64,000 nucleotides of DNA from Cavenderia fasciculata (taxonomy: Eukaryota > Evosea > Eumycetozoa > Acytosteliales > Cavenderiaceae): positions 1,426,001 through 1,490,000 of the forward strand of contig NW_004457736.1 in assembly GCF_000203815.1 (NCBI RefSeq). The letters run 5' to 3'. Both the position numbers and the translations under genes were made by a program. The notes under the pieces were generated by a model. It made no database searches. It had not been told where the DNA came from and saw only the letters and a program-made list of their open reading frames with translations. Positions 1 to 10,367 of this stretch are shown piece after piece (within the stretch, counting starts at the first letter, position 1; every line of letters begins with the position of its first letter).

Positions 1-1
1 A

Positions 2-739
2 CAACCACCCATTTCCCTCACCTCTCATGTAAATAATCAACACCACCAACTACAAATCACAACACCAAACAACAGCAATGTATCGAATAGTTTGAACAAC
101 TCTACTTCTTCTATCAATACTTCTTCTACTTCCATTATTATAGATGATCCATCATTATTAAAGGGTATTCCAAATGGAGGAATATTAAAACAAGGATGGA
201 TGAAGAAACGTGGCAACAAAGTTAAACGATGGAAAAAGAGATACTTTATATTGGACGTTAAACGAAACTTGTTATACTATCAATACAAAAAAGATAAAGA
301 TAGTAGTAGAGACAGTAAAGAAATTGATGATCTAGTTATATCAAGTCCAAATACTGGTATCATAAATCTACATAATAATAATACAGATGATGAAAATAAT
401 CATAATAATCATAATAATAATCATAATAATCAAAATAGTCATACCAACAAGATTGAAGATGATTTATACAATAATAATAATATACAGTCATTACAAAATC
501 TAAGATTTAAAGGATCGATTGAATTACATACAGCCATTGCAGTGGCCATTAAACCAAATACATGTAATATTAATGTCAATCTCGATGATGCAAACCTAGA
601 GAAATTGGCAACTGCAAAGGATGATTCAAGTAGTTACTTTGGTATAGACATTATTACACCAAAGAGAAATTGGCATCTATGTTGTCAAAATTCAAAAGTT
701 ACCGATGATTGGTTATTAGCATTAAAAGGTCATAGATAG
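2..739 (+). CDS. PH-domain protein, 3' part (5' end outside window)
   Basis: The reading frame is open from the first bases of the window, so the start lies upstream; there is no ATG at the apparent beginning. The visible 245 residues start with a low-complexity Asn/Ser/Thr stretch. A pleckstrin-homology domain follows: the first strands read GWMKKRGNKVKRWKKRYFIL, and the closing helix contains WHLCCQNSKVTDDWLLALKG with the invariant Trp. An Asp/Asn/His-rich insert of about 60 residues (roughly 100-160) interrupts the middle of the domain, as is common in dictyostelid proteins. PH domains bind phosphoinositides or protein partners at membranes. The basic KKRGNKVKRWKKR loop is compatible with phosphoinositide binding (inference). 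The protein ends directly after the PH domain. The full architecture and identity are unknown without the upstream exons. Confidence 0.85.
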   Translation, partial: QPPISLTSHVNNQHHQLQITTPNNSNVSNSLNNSTSSINTSSTSIIIDDPSLLKGIPNGGILKQGWMKKRGNKVKRWKKRYFILDVKRNLLYYQYKKDKDSSRDSKEIDDLVISSPNTGIINLHNNNTDDENNHNNHNNNHNNQNSHTNKIEDDLYNNNNIQSLQNLRFKGSIELHTAIAVAIKPNTCNINVNLDDANLEKLATAKDDSSSYFGIDIITPKRNWHLCCQNSKVTDDWLLALKGHR

Positions 740-1115
740 ATAGATAGATAAAGATAAAGATAAAGAATAACTAATAACTAATAACTAATAACTAATAATA
801 ATTTAATAGATAAATAATAATAATAATCATAATAATTACTTAACTAACCAAAAATCGACCATAATAACAAATAATATAACAGAGAGAGAGAGAGAAAATA
901 ATAAAACCATCTTTAATGATTCCAAAAGTTTCCAGAATTCCAACCATCTACCATGTCACATTCATTCAATCATTGTTATCCAAGTTTGTTTGGTGCATTT
1001 ATAATCAATAATAATTATCGTAACAAAGACAATATTCCAATACTTTCTTTCTGTTTTGTTTTGGGTTTAAGCGTTAATTTATATATATTGTAAAAAAGGT
1101 ATTCGATTCTATGTT
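740..1115. other. intergenic, convergent 3' ends
   Basis: About 375 bases lie between the stop of the PH gene and the stop of mL41 on the other strand. They contain short TAGA and ACTAATA tandem runs, a GA dinucleotide run near 880 and AT-rich sequence. No open frame or RNA gene is visible. It most likely holds the two 3' untranslated regions. Confidence 0.6.
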
Positions 1116-1702
1116 TTAAAGTTGTTCTAATTTCTTTTGTCTTTGTTGTCTCTTGGTATCTTGTATTTCTTTGACTTCTTCTGGTGAATTAAAATAATAA
1201 TGTCTTGATACATATGGTTTAAGCTATATTACATCGATGGTTGATGTGATTGATTTGATAGTTAGTATTATTATTATTATTAGTATTATTATTAGATTCG
1301 TGATTTATATCTATCTTTCAATCTGTCTGCCAATCACTATATAGTGATTGATCAATCGATAGTATTATGATTGAGAGGTTGACCGAGAAGTATTAATGAA
1401 TACCTACATCGCAATCTGTAAGATCTGGAGCATTGATTATTTGTACTTTGCTTTGTTCTACTTTGAAACGAGCTATAAAGTATATCGAAATAGTAGAATA
1501 GTAATAATAATGATCATTAGTTATATATTTATCTATTGATTGATACATATGTGATCTGATGTATAACATCGATCATCCATCAATAAACAAACAACATACC
1601 AGTAGACGAAATGGTACCAACGTTTCTTACACCTCTACCCTTGTAGTAATTCTTGTTACCCATCTTTGGAGTAAGGTTACCTATTAAATTTCTGAATACC
1701 AT
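1116..1702 (-). CDS. mrpl41: mitochondrial large-subunit ribosomal protein mL41 (MRPL41/yeast MRPL27)
   Basis: Three exons on the minus strand, 1702-1600, 1472-1408 and 1223-1116, give 91 residues. They join in frame across introns starting GTATGT and GTAGGT and ending TATAG. Exon 1 encodes MVFRNLIGNLTPKMGNKNYY followed by KGRGVRNVG, the basic GNK-YYKG-G signature of mL41. Exon 2 ends NAPDLTDCD and exon 3 begins LKPYVS, matching the conserved PDM/L...LKPYV segment of the yeast protein. The C-terminus is a charged helix (EVKEIQDTKRQQRQKK). The protein is a component of the mitochondrial 54S/39S subunit near the polypeptide exit side (family knowledge). Each exon is too short to stand out as an open frame. 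The gene may share a promoter with the secreted-protein gene 515 bases away on the other strand. Identity is fairly certain from two separate conserved blocks in the right order. Confidence 0.85.
1331..1350. repeat. 20-bp perfect palindrome inside an mL41 intron
   Basis: The sequence CAATCACTATATAGTGATTG equals its own reverse complement over 20 bases. It lies in the second intron of mL41 (1224-1407). Confidence 0.8.
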
Positions 1703-2217
1703 CTTGATCGATATCTATATATATATAAAATCAAACTGTAACTTGACTACTACTCTTCTACTACTCTATGCAATGATCATACTTAATTGCAGTGAGTTTT
1801 GAAAACGAAAAAAAAAAAAAAAATCATCCCAATCACAAGTATTATTTATATTGTAAGACAATATTTCTTCCATATGATGTGAACGCGTCAACGTTGAAAG
1901 TGTGACATTGGGTAGTCTAGAAGATAGATGACGAAATAGATTAACAAAAAAAAAGTAGAAAGAAAGTGAGACGTATTCATTTCAAAAAAGAGAATAAGAA
2001 TATTTCATCAATATAGGAATATGATTGGGAAATCTTAATTAAAAGTAATATTGTATACAGTTAACTTTAATTACCCATCTATCTTCCTCCTCTTCCTCCT
2101 CCTCCTCCTCCTCCTCCTCCTCCTCTTCCTCCCTCCTTCTATTTGTTTATAAATGAATGAATACCTTGACTTCAAATTAATTAATTAATTAAGTTAACCT
2201 TCATCATAGTTTAAAAA
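1703..2217. promoter_or_regulatory. divergent intergenic region (mL41 / secreted protein)
   Basis: This 515-base stretch separates two divergently transcribed genes, so it should hold both promoters. It contains an A-run near 1810, a GC-richer patch around 1880-1925 (ACGCGTCAACGTTG) and a TCC microsatellite at 2084-2140. TTAATTAATTAATTAAG lies just upstream of the plus-strand start. No defined factor-binding site was recognised. Confidence 0.5.
2084..2140. repeat. TCC/TTCC microsatellite (pyrimidine tract)
   Basis: A near-pure (TCC)n run with a few TTCC interruptions gives about 55 bases of uninterrupted pyrimidine on the plus strand. It sits about 80 bases upstream of the start of the small secreted-protein gene. 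Confidence 0.9.
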
Positions 2218-2604
2218 ATGAAGTTACAATCCAGAACTGTTACTCTATCACTATTGGTGATTGGTTTCTTCTTCTTCTTTTGTTCTCCTATATCTAGAGG
2301 AGGAGTTGATGCATCCACTTTGAATCATATTACTCTTGGTCTCGAAGATAACCTTAAACACATTCAAGTGAATAGAGGTGACATCATCCAAGTACGACTC
2401 GATCAAATCAATGGACGAGTTAAATACTCTGCACCAGAGTCTGATGGATTAACCGTATTGTCTAGTCAATCACAAAGCGATTTCGTTGAAACCGTATTCA
2501 GAGCCGATCATGGTCCAAGATCCTATTACATTGATTCTATTGGAACTTGTGCTCCTCCCAGACTATGTATTTTCGAGTACTCTGTTACCGTCAATGTTAA
2601 TTAA
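2218..2604 (+). CDS. small secreted protein, unknown family
   Basis: A single exon encodes 128 residues. Residues 1-32 form a clear signal peptide with a Phe-rich core (VIGFFFFFCSPISRGGVDA). The mature part of about 96 residues is hydrophilic, with alternating pattern suggesting a small beta-sandwich (DIIQVRLDQINGRVKYSAP, ending FEYSVTVNVN). It has two cysteines close together near the C-terminus (CAPPRLC), which could form a disulphide. There is no C-terminal hydrophobic stretch, so secretion rather than GPI anchoring is expected. I do not recognise the family. The size and beta pattern recall small secreted protease-inhibitor folds, but no diagnostic motif is present. The upstream region is divergent with mL41. 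Confidence 0.75.
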   Translation: MKLQSRTVTLSLLVIGFFFFFCSPISRGGVDASTLNHITLGLEDNLKHIQVNRGDIIQVRLDQINGRVKYSAPESDGLTVLSSQSQSDFVETVFRADHGPRSYYIDSIGTCAPPRLCIFEYSVTVNVN

Positions 2605-2833
2605 CAACTGAATCATTCCATTCCATCCCTTTCTTGATTAATCCTTTCATTTAATAAATTATATTAAATCAAATTATTCACAATAACAATGAAGTGAGCT
2701 CACACCAACTCTTCAGCTCTGAGACAAAACGACAAAAAAAATATTATTGATGTTCTTTGTTCAAAAGTAATCAAACAATACATAATTATCTTCTTATTGA
2801 ATGATTATAGAATAGGATAAGATAGGATTAAAA

Positions 2834-5543
2834 ATGAAGAGAATTAATCCTTTAGATAATAATAATAATAATAATAATGAAGGACAACAACAACAACCTA
2901 AAATACAATTCAACTTTCAACAAACAACAATAGTTCAACAACCATCACAGATAAAGAAACAAAAGGTTGATGGTGAGGATATGACTGCTACTGTTATTAG
3001 TAGTAGTAATATAGTACAACCTATAACAAGTATAAAACCAATGTCATTTAATTTAGCACCTGCCAAGCCATCAGCAGTAGCTGCTGGTAGTAGTGTAAAG
3101 ACTTTATTTGGATTTGGAAAGAAACCAGCTGCAACAGTTGCATCTATGTTTAATACAAATGATGATGATGGTATCATTCATAAGCCACCTCCAAAACCAA
3201 TGTCATTTAATCCTTCTTTGTCCCAGTCGATGATGAACCAATCGAATCCTCCACCACCACCTCCTCCTTCTTCTTTTGTCAACAACAACAACAAACCATC
3301 CAATTCAAGTGCTGAAGAAGATGATGATGATGTTGATCCATTAGATGCATTTATGATGGGTGTACAGAAACAAGTAGAAAAGGAAAATACAGAACCTCCT
3401 TCCCAAAAAGTAATATCTCTTATTTATCTCTATTCGTAAAGAGGAAGAGGAACCAAATCGTTTAAGGAACATTAAACCAATTCTTTTCTTTCTTTTTATA
3501 TCATATATATTACTTGAATATTCTCTTCTTCTTCTTCTTTCTAGAATGCAGCTAAAAGAGATGATATCGATGAAGAAGATGATGAAGAGAAATATTATAA
3601 AGCTAGAAAAGAACATCAACAACAACAACAAAATAATCAAACAACCAATAATAATAATAGTAAAGACAACAGTGATGATCTTTTAAAAGATGATGATGAT
3701 GAAGATTTTGATATCAATTTATTACAAGATAATGATGACGATTCAGATGACGACGATAAGAAATCATCATCAATTAAAAAGAAACGTATTATAGAACCAT
3801 TGGCAGCATTGGATCATAGCAAGATTGAATACGAAGAATTTGATAAATGTTTCTATGAGGAGCATGCAGAGATTAGCGCATTGACACCAGAAAGAGTATT
3901 TCAGTTACGTCGTGACTTGGATATTCGTGCAACTGGCAATGATCTCATTAATCCCATTACTGGATTTGGACATATTGGATTCGATGACATTATGATCCAA
4001 TCCATCCAAAAACAAGGTTATGAAACTCCAACCTCTATTCAAAAGCAGGCTGTACCTATTGCATTGTCTGGTCGTGATTTAATAGCTATTGCTAAAACGG
4101 GATCTGGTAAAACAGCATCCTTTATTTGGCCTGCCATCGTTCATATAATGAATCAACCATATCTTGAAAAAGGTGATGGTCCAATCGCCGTATTTGTCTC
4201 TCCAACTCGTGAATTGGCTCATCAAATCTATATGGAAACTCAAAAATTTGCTAAACCTTACAAAATCAAGTAAGTAAAGTACTATATATATAAATATATT
4301 AATATATTTATAAAAATATTTTCAATTTATTTAATATTTTCTTTTACTTTTTAGAACTACAGTAGTTTATGGTGGAGTAACAAAATTATTACAATGTAGA
4401 GAATTAAAAGCTGGATGTGAAATATTGGTTGGAACACCTGGCAGAATCATTGATATGATTAAATTAAAGGCAACTAAAATGAATCGATGTACCTTTTTAG
4501 TATTGGATGAAGCAGATAGAATGTTTGACATGGGTTTTGAACCACAGGTACAATCAATCATTGGACAAATCAGACCGGATCGTCAAACTTTATTATTCTC
4601 TGCAACCTTTCCAAATGCCATTGAACAATTGGCAAGAAACATTTTAACTGATCCAATTAGAATTTCAATTGGTAATTCTGGTTCTGTAAGTAATATAGTG
4701 AAGAAGAGTATTGTTAAAATATTTAAACTAATCTGTTCTTTCTTATCTTTTTAGGCAAATCAAGATATTAAACAATTTGTTAAAGTATTACCAAGTGATG
4801 GAGAGAAATGGGGATGGTTAACTGAAACGTTACCATTAATGTTGACTGAAGGAAATGTGGTGATATTTGTTAGTACAAAGGTGGCAGTAGAACAACTTTC
4901 AACCAATCTTTTAAAGTTTGGATTTTTAGCAGATGGTATTCATGGTGACAAGGATCAACAAGAGAGAACGCAGATTATCAGTCGATTCAAATCGGGAACA
5001 GTTCCCATTCTTGTTGCTACCGATGTTGCAGCTCGTGGTTTGGATATTTCACTTATTAAAAATGTTGTCAATTTCGATGTTTCTAGAGATATTGATTCAC
5101 ATACTCATCGTGTTGGTAGAACTGGAAGAGCTGGCACTCAAGGTACAGCTCACACTTTAATCACTCCAAAAGATACCCACTTTTCAGCAGATTTGGTTAG
5201 ACATTTAGAAGAAGCAAATCAAAACGTACCACCAGAATTAATTACCGTTGCAATGAATAATCCTCATTTTAAAAGAGAAAGAGGTGGAAATAATAGTAGT
5301 GATAGAGGTGGTGGAAGAGGAAGAGGTGGAGGAAGAGGTGGTGGAAGAGGTGGAGGAAGAGGCAGAGGTAGAGGAAGAGGTACTGGTATTGGTTTTGGTA
5401 GAAATACAGATAATAATCAACAACAACAAAATAATACGAATAATAATAATAATTTTAGATCAAATAATAACGCACCAAAAGGATTTGTTAGAGCTAGTAC
5501 TACTTTTGATAGGAATGAAGAAGATACCAAATATTTTGATTAA
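2834..5543 (+). CDS. ddx42: DEAD-box ATP-dependent RNA helicase DDX42
   Basis: Four exons (2834-3409, 3545-4269, 4355-4685, 4755-5543) encode 806 residues. The N-terminal 270 residues are low-complexity, with two KPMSFN repeats, a polyproline stretch and acidic runs. The DDX42-specific block DHSKIEYEEFDKCFYEEHAE follows near 281. Then come the Q motif (GYETPTSIQ, ~350), motif I AKTGSGKT (~374), PTRELAH (~415), VGTPGR (~460), DEAD (~485), SATFPN (~514) and motif VI HRVGRTGRAGT (~662). The tail is an RGG box (~725-760) followed by an Asn/Gln run. DDX42/SF3b125 acts in nuclear pre-mRNA splicing with U2 snRNP, and RGG tails bind RNA (family knowledge). All catalytic motifs are present. Intron starts are GTAATA, GTAAGT and GTAAGT. 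The helicase is complete and surely functional. Confidence 0.95.
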
Positions 5544-5618
5544 AAATAAATCGGACTATCTTTACTTCAACAACAACAACAAATGTTTGTTGGTGTTTTT
5601 GATATTTTATAAATTAAG

Positions 5619-7275
5619 TTAATTAATTCCATTCTTTAATTCCTGTCCTTCAGACAATAGATTTGTTTGATCAAAGGATGAAGAAGCTGATGGATTATTA
5701 CTATTGTTATTATTATTATAAGAATTTGAAAGTAGGGATGTTGTTTCTGTTTCTAATGAGTTTAAATTGGAGGGAGTCTTTGAAAATAAATTAAACTTTG
5801 CAAAATTTCTTATTGAACCTCCAGTACTACTCGATAGACTGTGGAATGAATCGTTGTGGACCATTGGTGGTCTTGAGGTATTTTCTTTTTTCTGTTGTGA
5901 TTTTACAAAGTATTGTTGTTTGATTGAAGTGAATAATGCACGTATAATATCCAAATTAGAGTATGCATAACATAAAAAGTTGAGGAATCCTTGCAAAGGT
6001 GAAAGTGATATAGCAAAAAACCCAAGATAATAGTTTTGGCATTTGTTGATCAACATTGCTCCAAAATTGATAATACTCATACTCCAACAAATAATAAATA
6101 CAATGGTAAATAAATTTAATCTATTTATAATCTTTGTCTTTAAATTTGTAATTGTAACCTCTAAAAATAAATAAATAATAAATAATATTAATTATTTGCT
6201 ATCATCTATCTATCTTTATATTTCCTTACTTGATAAAGATAAACTTAATGTTTTGAACCTAGATTTAATTTTAAATGTGAAAATAATTGATAATATAACT
6301 GAACCAACCATTGGAATATAGAATAAAAACAACATTGATAATCGATTGATTGTACACCACGATAATTCATCCTCTGTTGTTATATCTGATGTTGCCATCA
6401 TTCCAATTCCAAATAAGAATGGTATTATCCAACAAACTACATAATAAATATAAAATGATCTCTTTTTACTAAAATAGAAAATATAAATTAATTAATATAT
6501 TAAATATATATATTATACAACTTGTATGTTATTTATTACTTTTTACTTACAAATTTGAAAATAAACGATAAATATTAATTGAAATTGATAATGTCCATAA
6601 AAGAGAAGACAAGAATGCGAATCCAACCAATCCAGAACTTAGAGTACAAAATGAAAGACCAGGGTTTCTAACTACTCGATCAGGTGATTTAATAAAGTCA
6701 TTGTCAAATTTAGCCAACATGATACGTGACACTAGTACAAAGAGTGCTGCCAAAAAGTCACTAATTGCAAGATGCAATACAAATTTACTTAGACGATCTT
6801 TGGTTGAATTGTTTCCACTTGTTGTTGATTTTCTTGTTATATTTGTATTTTTTAATAATGTTGAAGTTGGAGTTGTTGACGTTGAAGACGTTGAAGAAGG
6901 TTTGATTATATCTTTAAATTGTTTATAATCACTCCAACTATTATTTGGTGATTGTGATGGTGATAATGGAGGTGAATTTAATGGACTAGTTGATAGGTTG
7001 GTTGATGGGTCTGTGATTGATGTTGATGTCGATGTTGGTATATCAGTGTGCGGTGAAGTGATTGAATTGTATCTAAACTCTGACATATTCTTACTATTAC
7101 TAGTATGTTTGTTTGCAGCTGCTACCGATGCAGCTACCGCCATTTTATGTTTGTGATTGTTATAAAGAATGAAAATGATCGTGCCTATAGACCCCAATAT
7201 AGATAGAGATGAAGATATGATCCCTCCATAGGATTGATTTATCCTTTCCTCTATTGTTAATTTACAGTCTAACAT
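5619..7275 (-). CDS. cAMP-receptor-like (Crl-type) G-protein-coupled receptor
   Basis: Three exons (7275-6551, 6468-6230, 6160-5619) join in frame to give 501 residues. Exon 1 has TM1 (GGIISSSLSILGSIGTIIFI), then an unusually long Ser/Thr/Asn-rich first loop of about 100 residues. It continues with TM2 (FVLHLAISDFLAALFVLVS) and TM3 ending in a WTLSISINIYRL motif. Exon 2 holds TM4 (YVVCWIIPFLFGIG), an extracellular loop with WCTINR, and TM5. Exon 3 carries TM6 (FTIVFIICWSMSIINFGA) and TM7 (GFLNFLCYAYSN). The cytoplasmic tail is Ser/Asn-rich. The WCT loop and layout fit the dictyostelid cAR/Crl family, chemoattractant-receptor relatives that signal through heterotrimeric G proteins. The large loop-1 insert makes direct cAMP sensing uncertain. 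Which Crl paralogue this is cannot be told from the sequence alone. Confidence 0.85.
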
Positions 7276-7839
7276 TGTTCTTCTATACTATACTGTACTA
7301 ACTATACTAATACTATATTATATTGTACTTGTAATTTAATAAATAATTATACATCAAACTAAACTTATAATAATAATAATAAACAAATAAACAACAACAA
7401 AGCTTGATTATGTGATGTTTGTGATGATGATGATGATGCCTGTGAAAAAGACAAGATAAGAATGATGGTGGTAACGGGGAGAATGTAATAATGATTGTGA
7501 TTAGTTACGAGTTCACTGACCCCAATAACCACTCTAAATTACCAGCTTCGATAGGTTGACTTTCGAAGCACTGGCGGAATTCGCGCTTTTGGCAAAGTAC
7601 AACGAAAACTCAATAAAGGGTAGAAGTTCGGTTTTTTGAATATATTGATCGCTCTATTTATATATTTGTAACGGTCGGTCGATTCATTGTTTATTTATTC
7701 TATTTTTAATTATTTGATGTATGTGTATATCTTATCTAGATGAATTTACTTTACTTTGATATTATTATTATTATTATTAATATTACTAATATGATTTATA
7801 TTTAGTTGTTTGTGTTTGGTTGATTTTACTTATGTTTAC
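7276..7839. other. intergenic with a GC-richer patch
   Basis: About 560 bases separate two minus-strand genes. The part next to the GPCR start is AT-rich with TAA repeats and should include its promoter. At about 7500-7640 the composition becomes less AT-rich (CTTCGATAGGTTGACTTTCG, CTGGCGGAATTCGCGC) without any open frame, which is unlike ordinary dictyostelid spacer. No tRNA box pair or known RNA motif was found in it. Confidence 0.5.
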
Positions 7840-9534
7840 TTATTCTTGTTGTTGATTAACATGAATGTGTTCAACACCCATTGCAGCATCGGTAGCATCT
7901 GCCAAGACACCATCGACAATTTGGTTAAACATATCGTCCATATCGAAAAAGTCGGTCATTGATTGAGGAATGACAGCTTGGAGAGTAGAGAGAATTGGCT
8001 TGACAAGGGGATTGACAATCTTCATTAAAGTTGGTTTGATGACCGAACGTACGACGTAGTGGATTTGACGACGTTGTTGGATATTGGCATCGTGGAATAG
8101 TTTTTCTTGTGTACGTGTCTTGCTAGCGGCAAGATCGAGTGAGGCGCCATTCTCTTTGACATCCTTTTCAAAAGTGTAGCATGCATTGTCCGAGATGGTG
8201 ACGATCTTTCCACGAATGTGATAGGTAATGGTGGATGCCCAAAAATCGGGGAACACATTGTAGAGAGTAGTGAGGAAATCGTACATACCCCAGATATGCT
8301 TTTGGGCAGGTTCCATGGGCCAGTAGTAGTGTGGATAACGACGCAACTCGGCGAAGCTCTTGTCGTTACCTTCGCCCTTGTACTCGGATACCTTGTCGTC
8401 CCAGATGGTGAGTGCCTTGCCAAACCCACCTTCGATGGGGTCTTGCACCTCCTTGCCGACAATCTTGGCAAGATGTGGGGTGACGTGTTCGCGAAGAGCT
8501 GGTTCGAGGACACCCATCACCGAATCCTTCATCTTGACAAGCATCTCGTGTTGCAACTTGGCAATGGGCTCGATTTGGTCTTTGATCTTGGGTTCAGCCT
8601 GTGGACGTACCTCTCCAACTGTCTTGTCCATTGCGATCCAGGCTGGACTGACAGCTGACGATATAATACCGTCAATCAACGTCATCAACTTGTTACGCAT
8701 AAAGTTACGGATAAAGTATGGTACGTTGGGTAGACCACACAATGCTCGTCCAAGAATATCATACTCTACCTCGTCGGCGATAATGTCGCAGAGCACCTGT
8801 GTCTCGGATCCACCCCAGCCCCACCAGCCCCAACGACCCAACGACCAACGTGTATTACGCACAGCCACGCCAAAGGCAGCCACATGCACCTTGTCTCTAT
8901 TCTTAAAGCCCCAAGCGTTACGACAACACCCTTGGAAAATCTCGACCCAGTCGTCAAACTCTTTTTGCGAGTCGGCCGTCAAATAGTAGATACGACGATA
9001 CGAATGGTAGAGTTCAATCGTCAGAGGTGGATACTCTTTTGGCTTGGGGATGGCACTCAAATCAATCTTCATCTTTTCAGCCAATACCTTTAATCTTTGC
9101 ATTATTCCTCTATTTGGATCAGTTTCTACTCTATATCCTGCTAAATTCATTACTCCTTTTGGTTTAATTAATTTCTAAAAAAAGTAAAAGTGTGTTAAAA
9201 CATAGTTTGAAATTAATTATGCTATTAATTATACATTTTTACTACATACAGCTTCATTTTCATAATATTCAACAGAGTAATCATGTTTGACGATGAAATA
9301 TCTCTTTTTCCAACTCTTTCTGACTACACCTTCTTTGGTAAGGTGACCTGTGAAACGATCAGAAGTGTCCTTGTCCTTTCGTTTCTCTAATTGCCATGGT
9401 TTCGGTTCTTTTTGGGAATCCTTGGATGCCTTTTTGACCAATTCTATCGTGTAGGCCTTGGTGTATTCCTTTGTAAAAGTGGCCAACACCGCTTTGGTTA
9501 AATCAACCAATTCTTGTTTTAATTGACCGTCCAT
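7840..9534 (-). CDS. PH-domain protein with a conserved long C-terminal region
   Basis: Two exons (9534-9250 and 9174-7840) give 539 residues. The exon junction falls inside the PH domain. Exon 1 contains the first strands (FTGHLTKEGVVRKSWKKRYF at about 62-81). Exon 2 contributes the rest, including IYYLTADSQKEFDDWVEIFQ with the closing helix Trp. After the PH domain comes a Trp/Gly-rich hinge (WSLGRWGWWGWGG) and a roughly 330-residue mostly helical region with no low-complexity sequence and no recognisable catalytic motif. Base composition in exon 2 is clearly GC-richer than the surroundings, as is usual for highly expressed dictyostelid genes. PH domains target proteins to membranes. The C-terminal part is of unknown function. 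Lack of repeats across 440 residues suggests strong constraint. Confidence 0.88.
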
Positions 9535-10367
9535 GATTAATTAACAGTTAACTGCAGATAACTCTCTAAATCACTAAAATTATATAAATAGATAATATAA
9601 AAAAGTTACAAAAGTGTCAGAAATGATTGATATATATATATTGTAAACTAAATTAAAGTGTGATTCGATCTGATTTCTCATATGAGAAACAGTGTGCAGA
9701 GCTGTCGGAAAACTATAAATAAGGGCTTATCTTACCTACCTAATTCTAGTTATATAAATAAATGTGCACTAGTGAAACAAACAATAATAAGAAATAATCG
9801 AGAAGTTTTACTAGTATGTATGACAGTGCGAAGAAGAGGGCCAACAACGATGATGATTCTCTCACCCTTAAACAGTTTGCGATGGTTGTGTGAACGGAAA
9901 TAGAGAGAGATTTATGTTTATTGTTGATTCTTTGTCATTATCGAGAGACTGAAAGATGCGATCAAGAAAATATCCAACTCTACCCAAAAGTTTAAAAAAA
10001 ACTCGAAAATATCTAGAAATGGTGGTTCGTTCACATAAAGTTCGATGCGAATAAGTATCCATGCACCGACTATTCGCCGAGCCCAACGATCATGCCTTTT
10101 GTTTTTCGACCGTCAGTACAAAGAATGACGATCATGATGGACGTGTCGGTTAAACACCATAAATATCTTATCTTATCTTATCTGATTAACTATAACTATA
10201 CTAGTAGTAATTACTAAATTATTTGTATGTCATCTTAAGATATATCTCTCTCACAGACACAATAAAAATATGAAAAAAAAATTAAAGAGGCACTTCTTTT
10301 TATTTCGAATTCCTCTTGAGTTTTTATTATTATTATTATTATTAATATTCAAATATAGATATATAAA
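9535..10367. promoter_or_regulatory. divergent intergenic region (PH protein / GPALPP1)
   Basis: An 830-base spacer between divergent starts. It includes a perfect 16-base palindrome TTTCTCATATGAGAAA at 9674-9689 and a (TCTTA)n run near 10167-10181. Around 10020-10150 there is a slightly GC-richer stretch. Open frames here (e.g. near 9682-9903 and 9868-10086) look like chance frames: composition is erratic and no splice or start context supports them. Confidence 0.45.

Noticed and set aside
2218-2604. Chagasin-like (I42) protease inhibitor identity for the small secreted protein
   Set aside because: Size and beta-strand pattern are compatible, but the diagnostic NPTTGY-type loop and GxG motif are not present.
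9682-10086. Two overlapping ORFs on opposite strands in the PH/GPALPP1 spacer
   Set aside because: Residue composition is erratic, they overlap each other, and start context and splice signals are missing.
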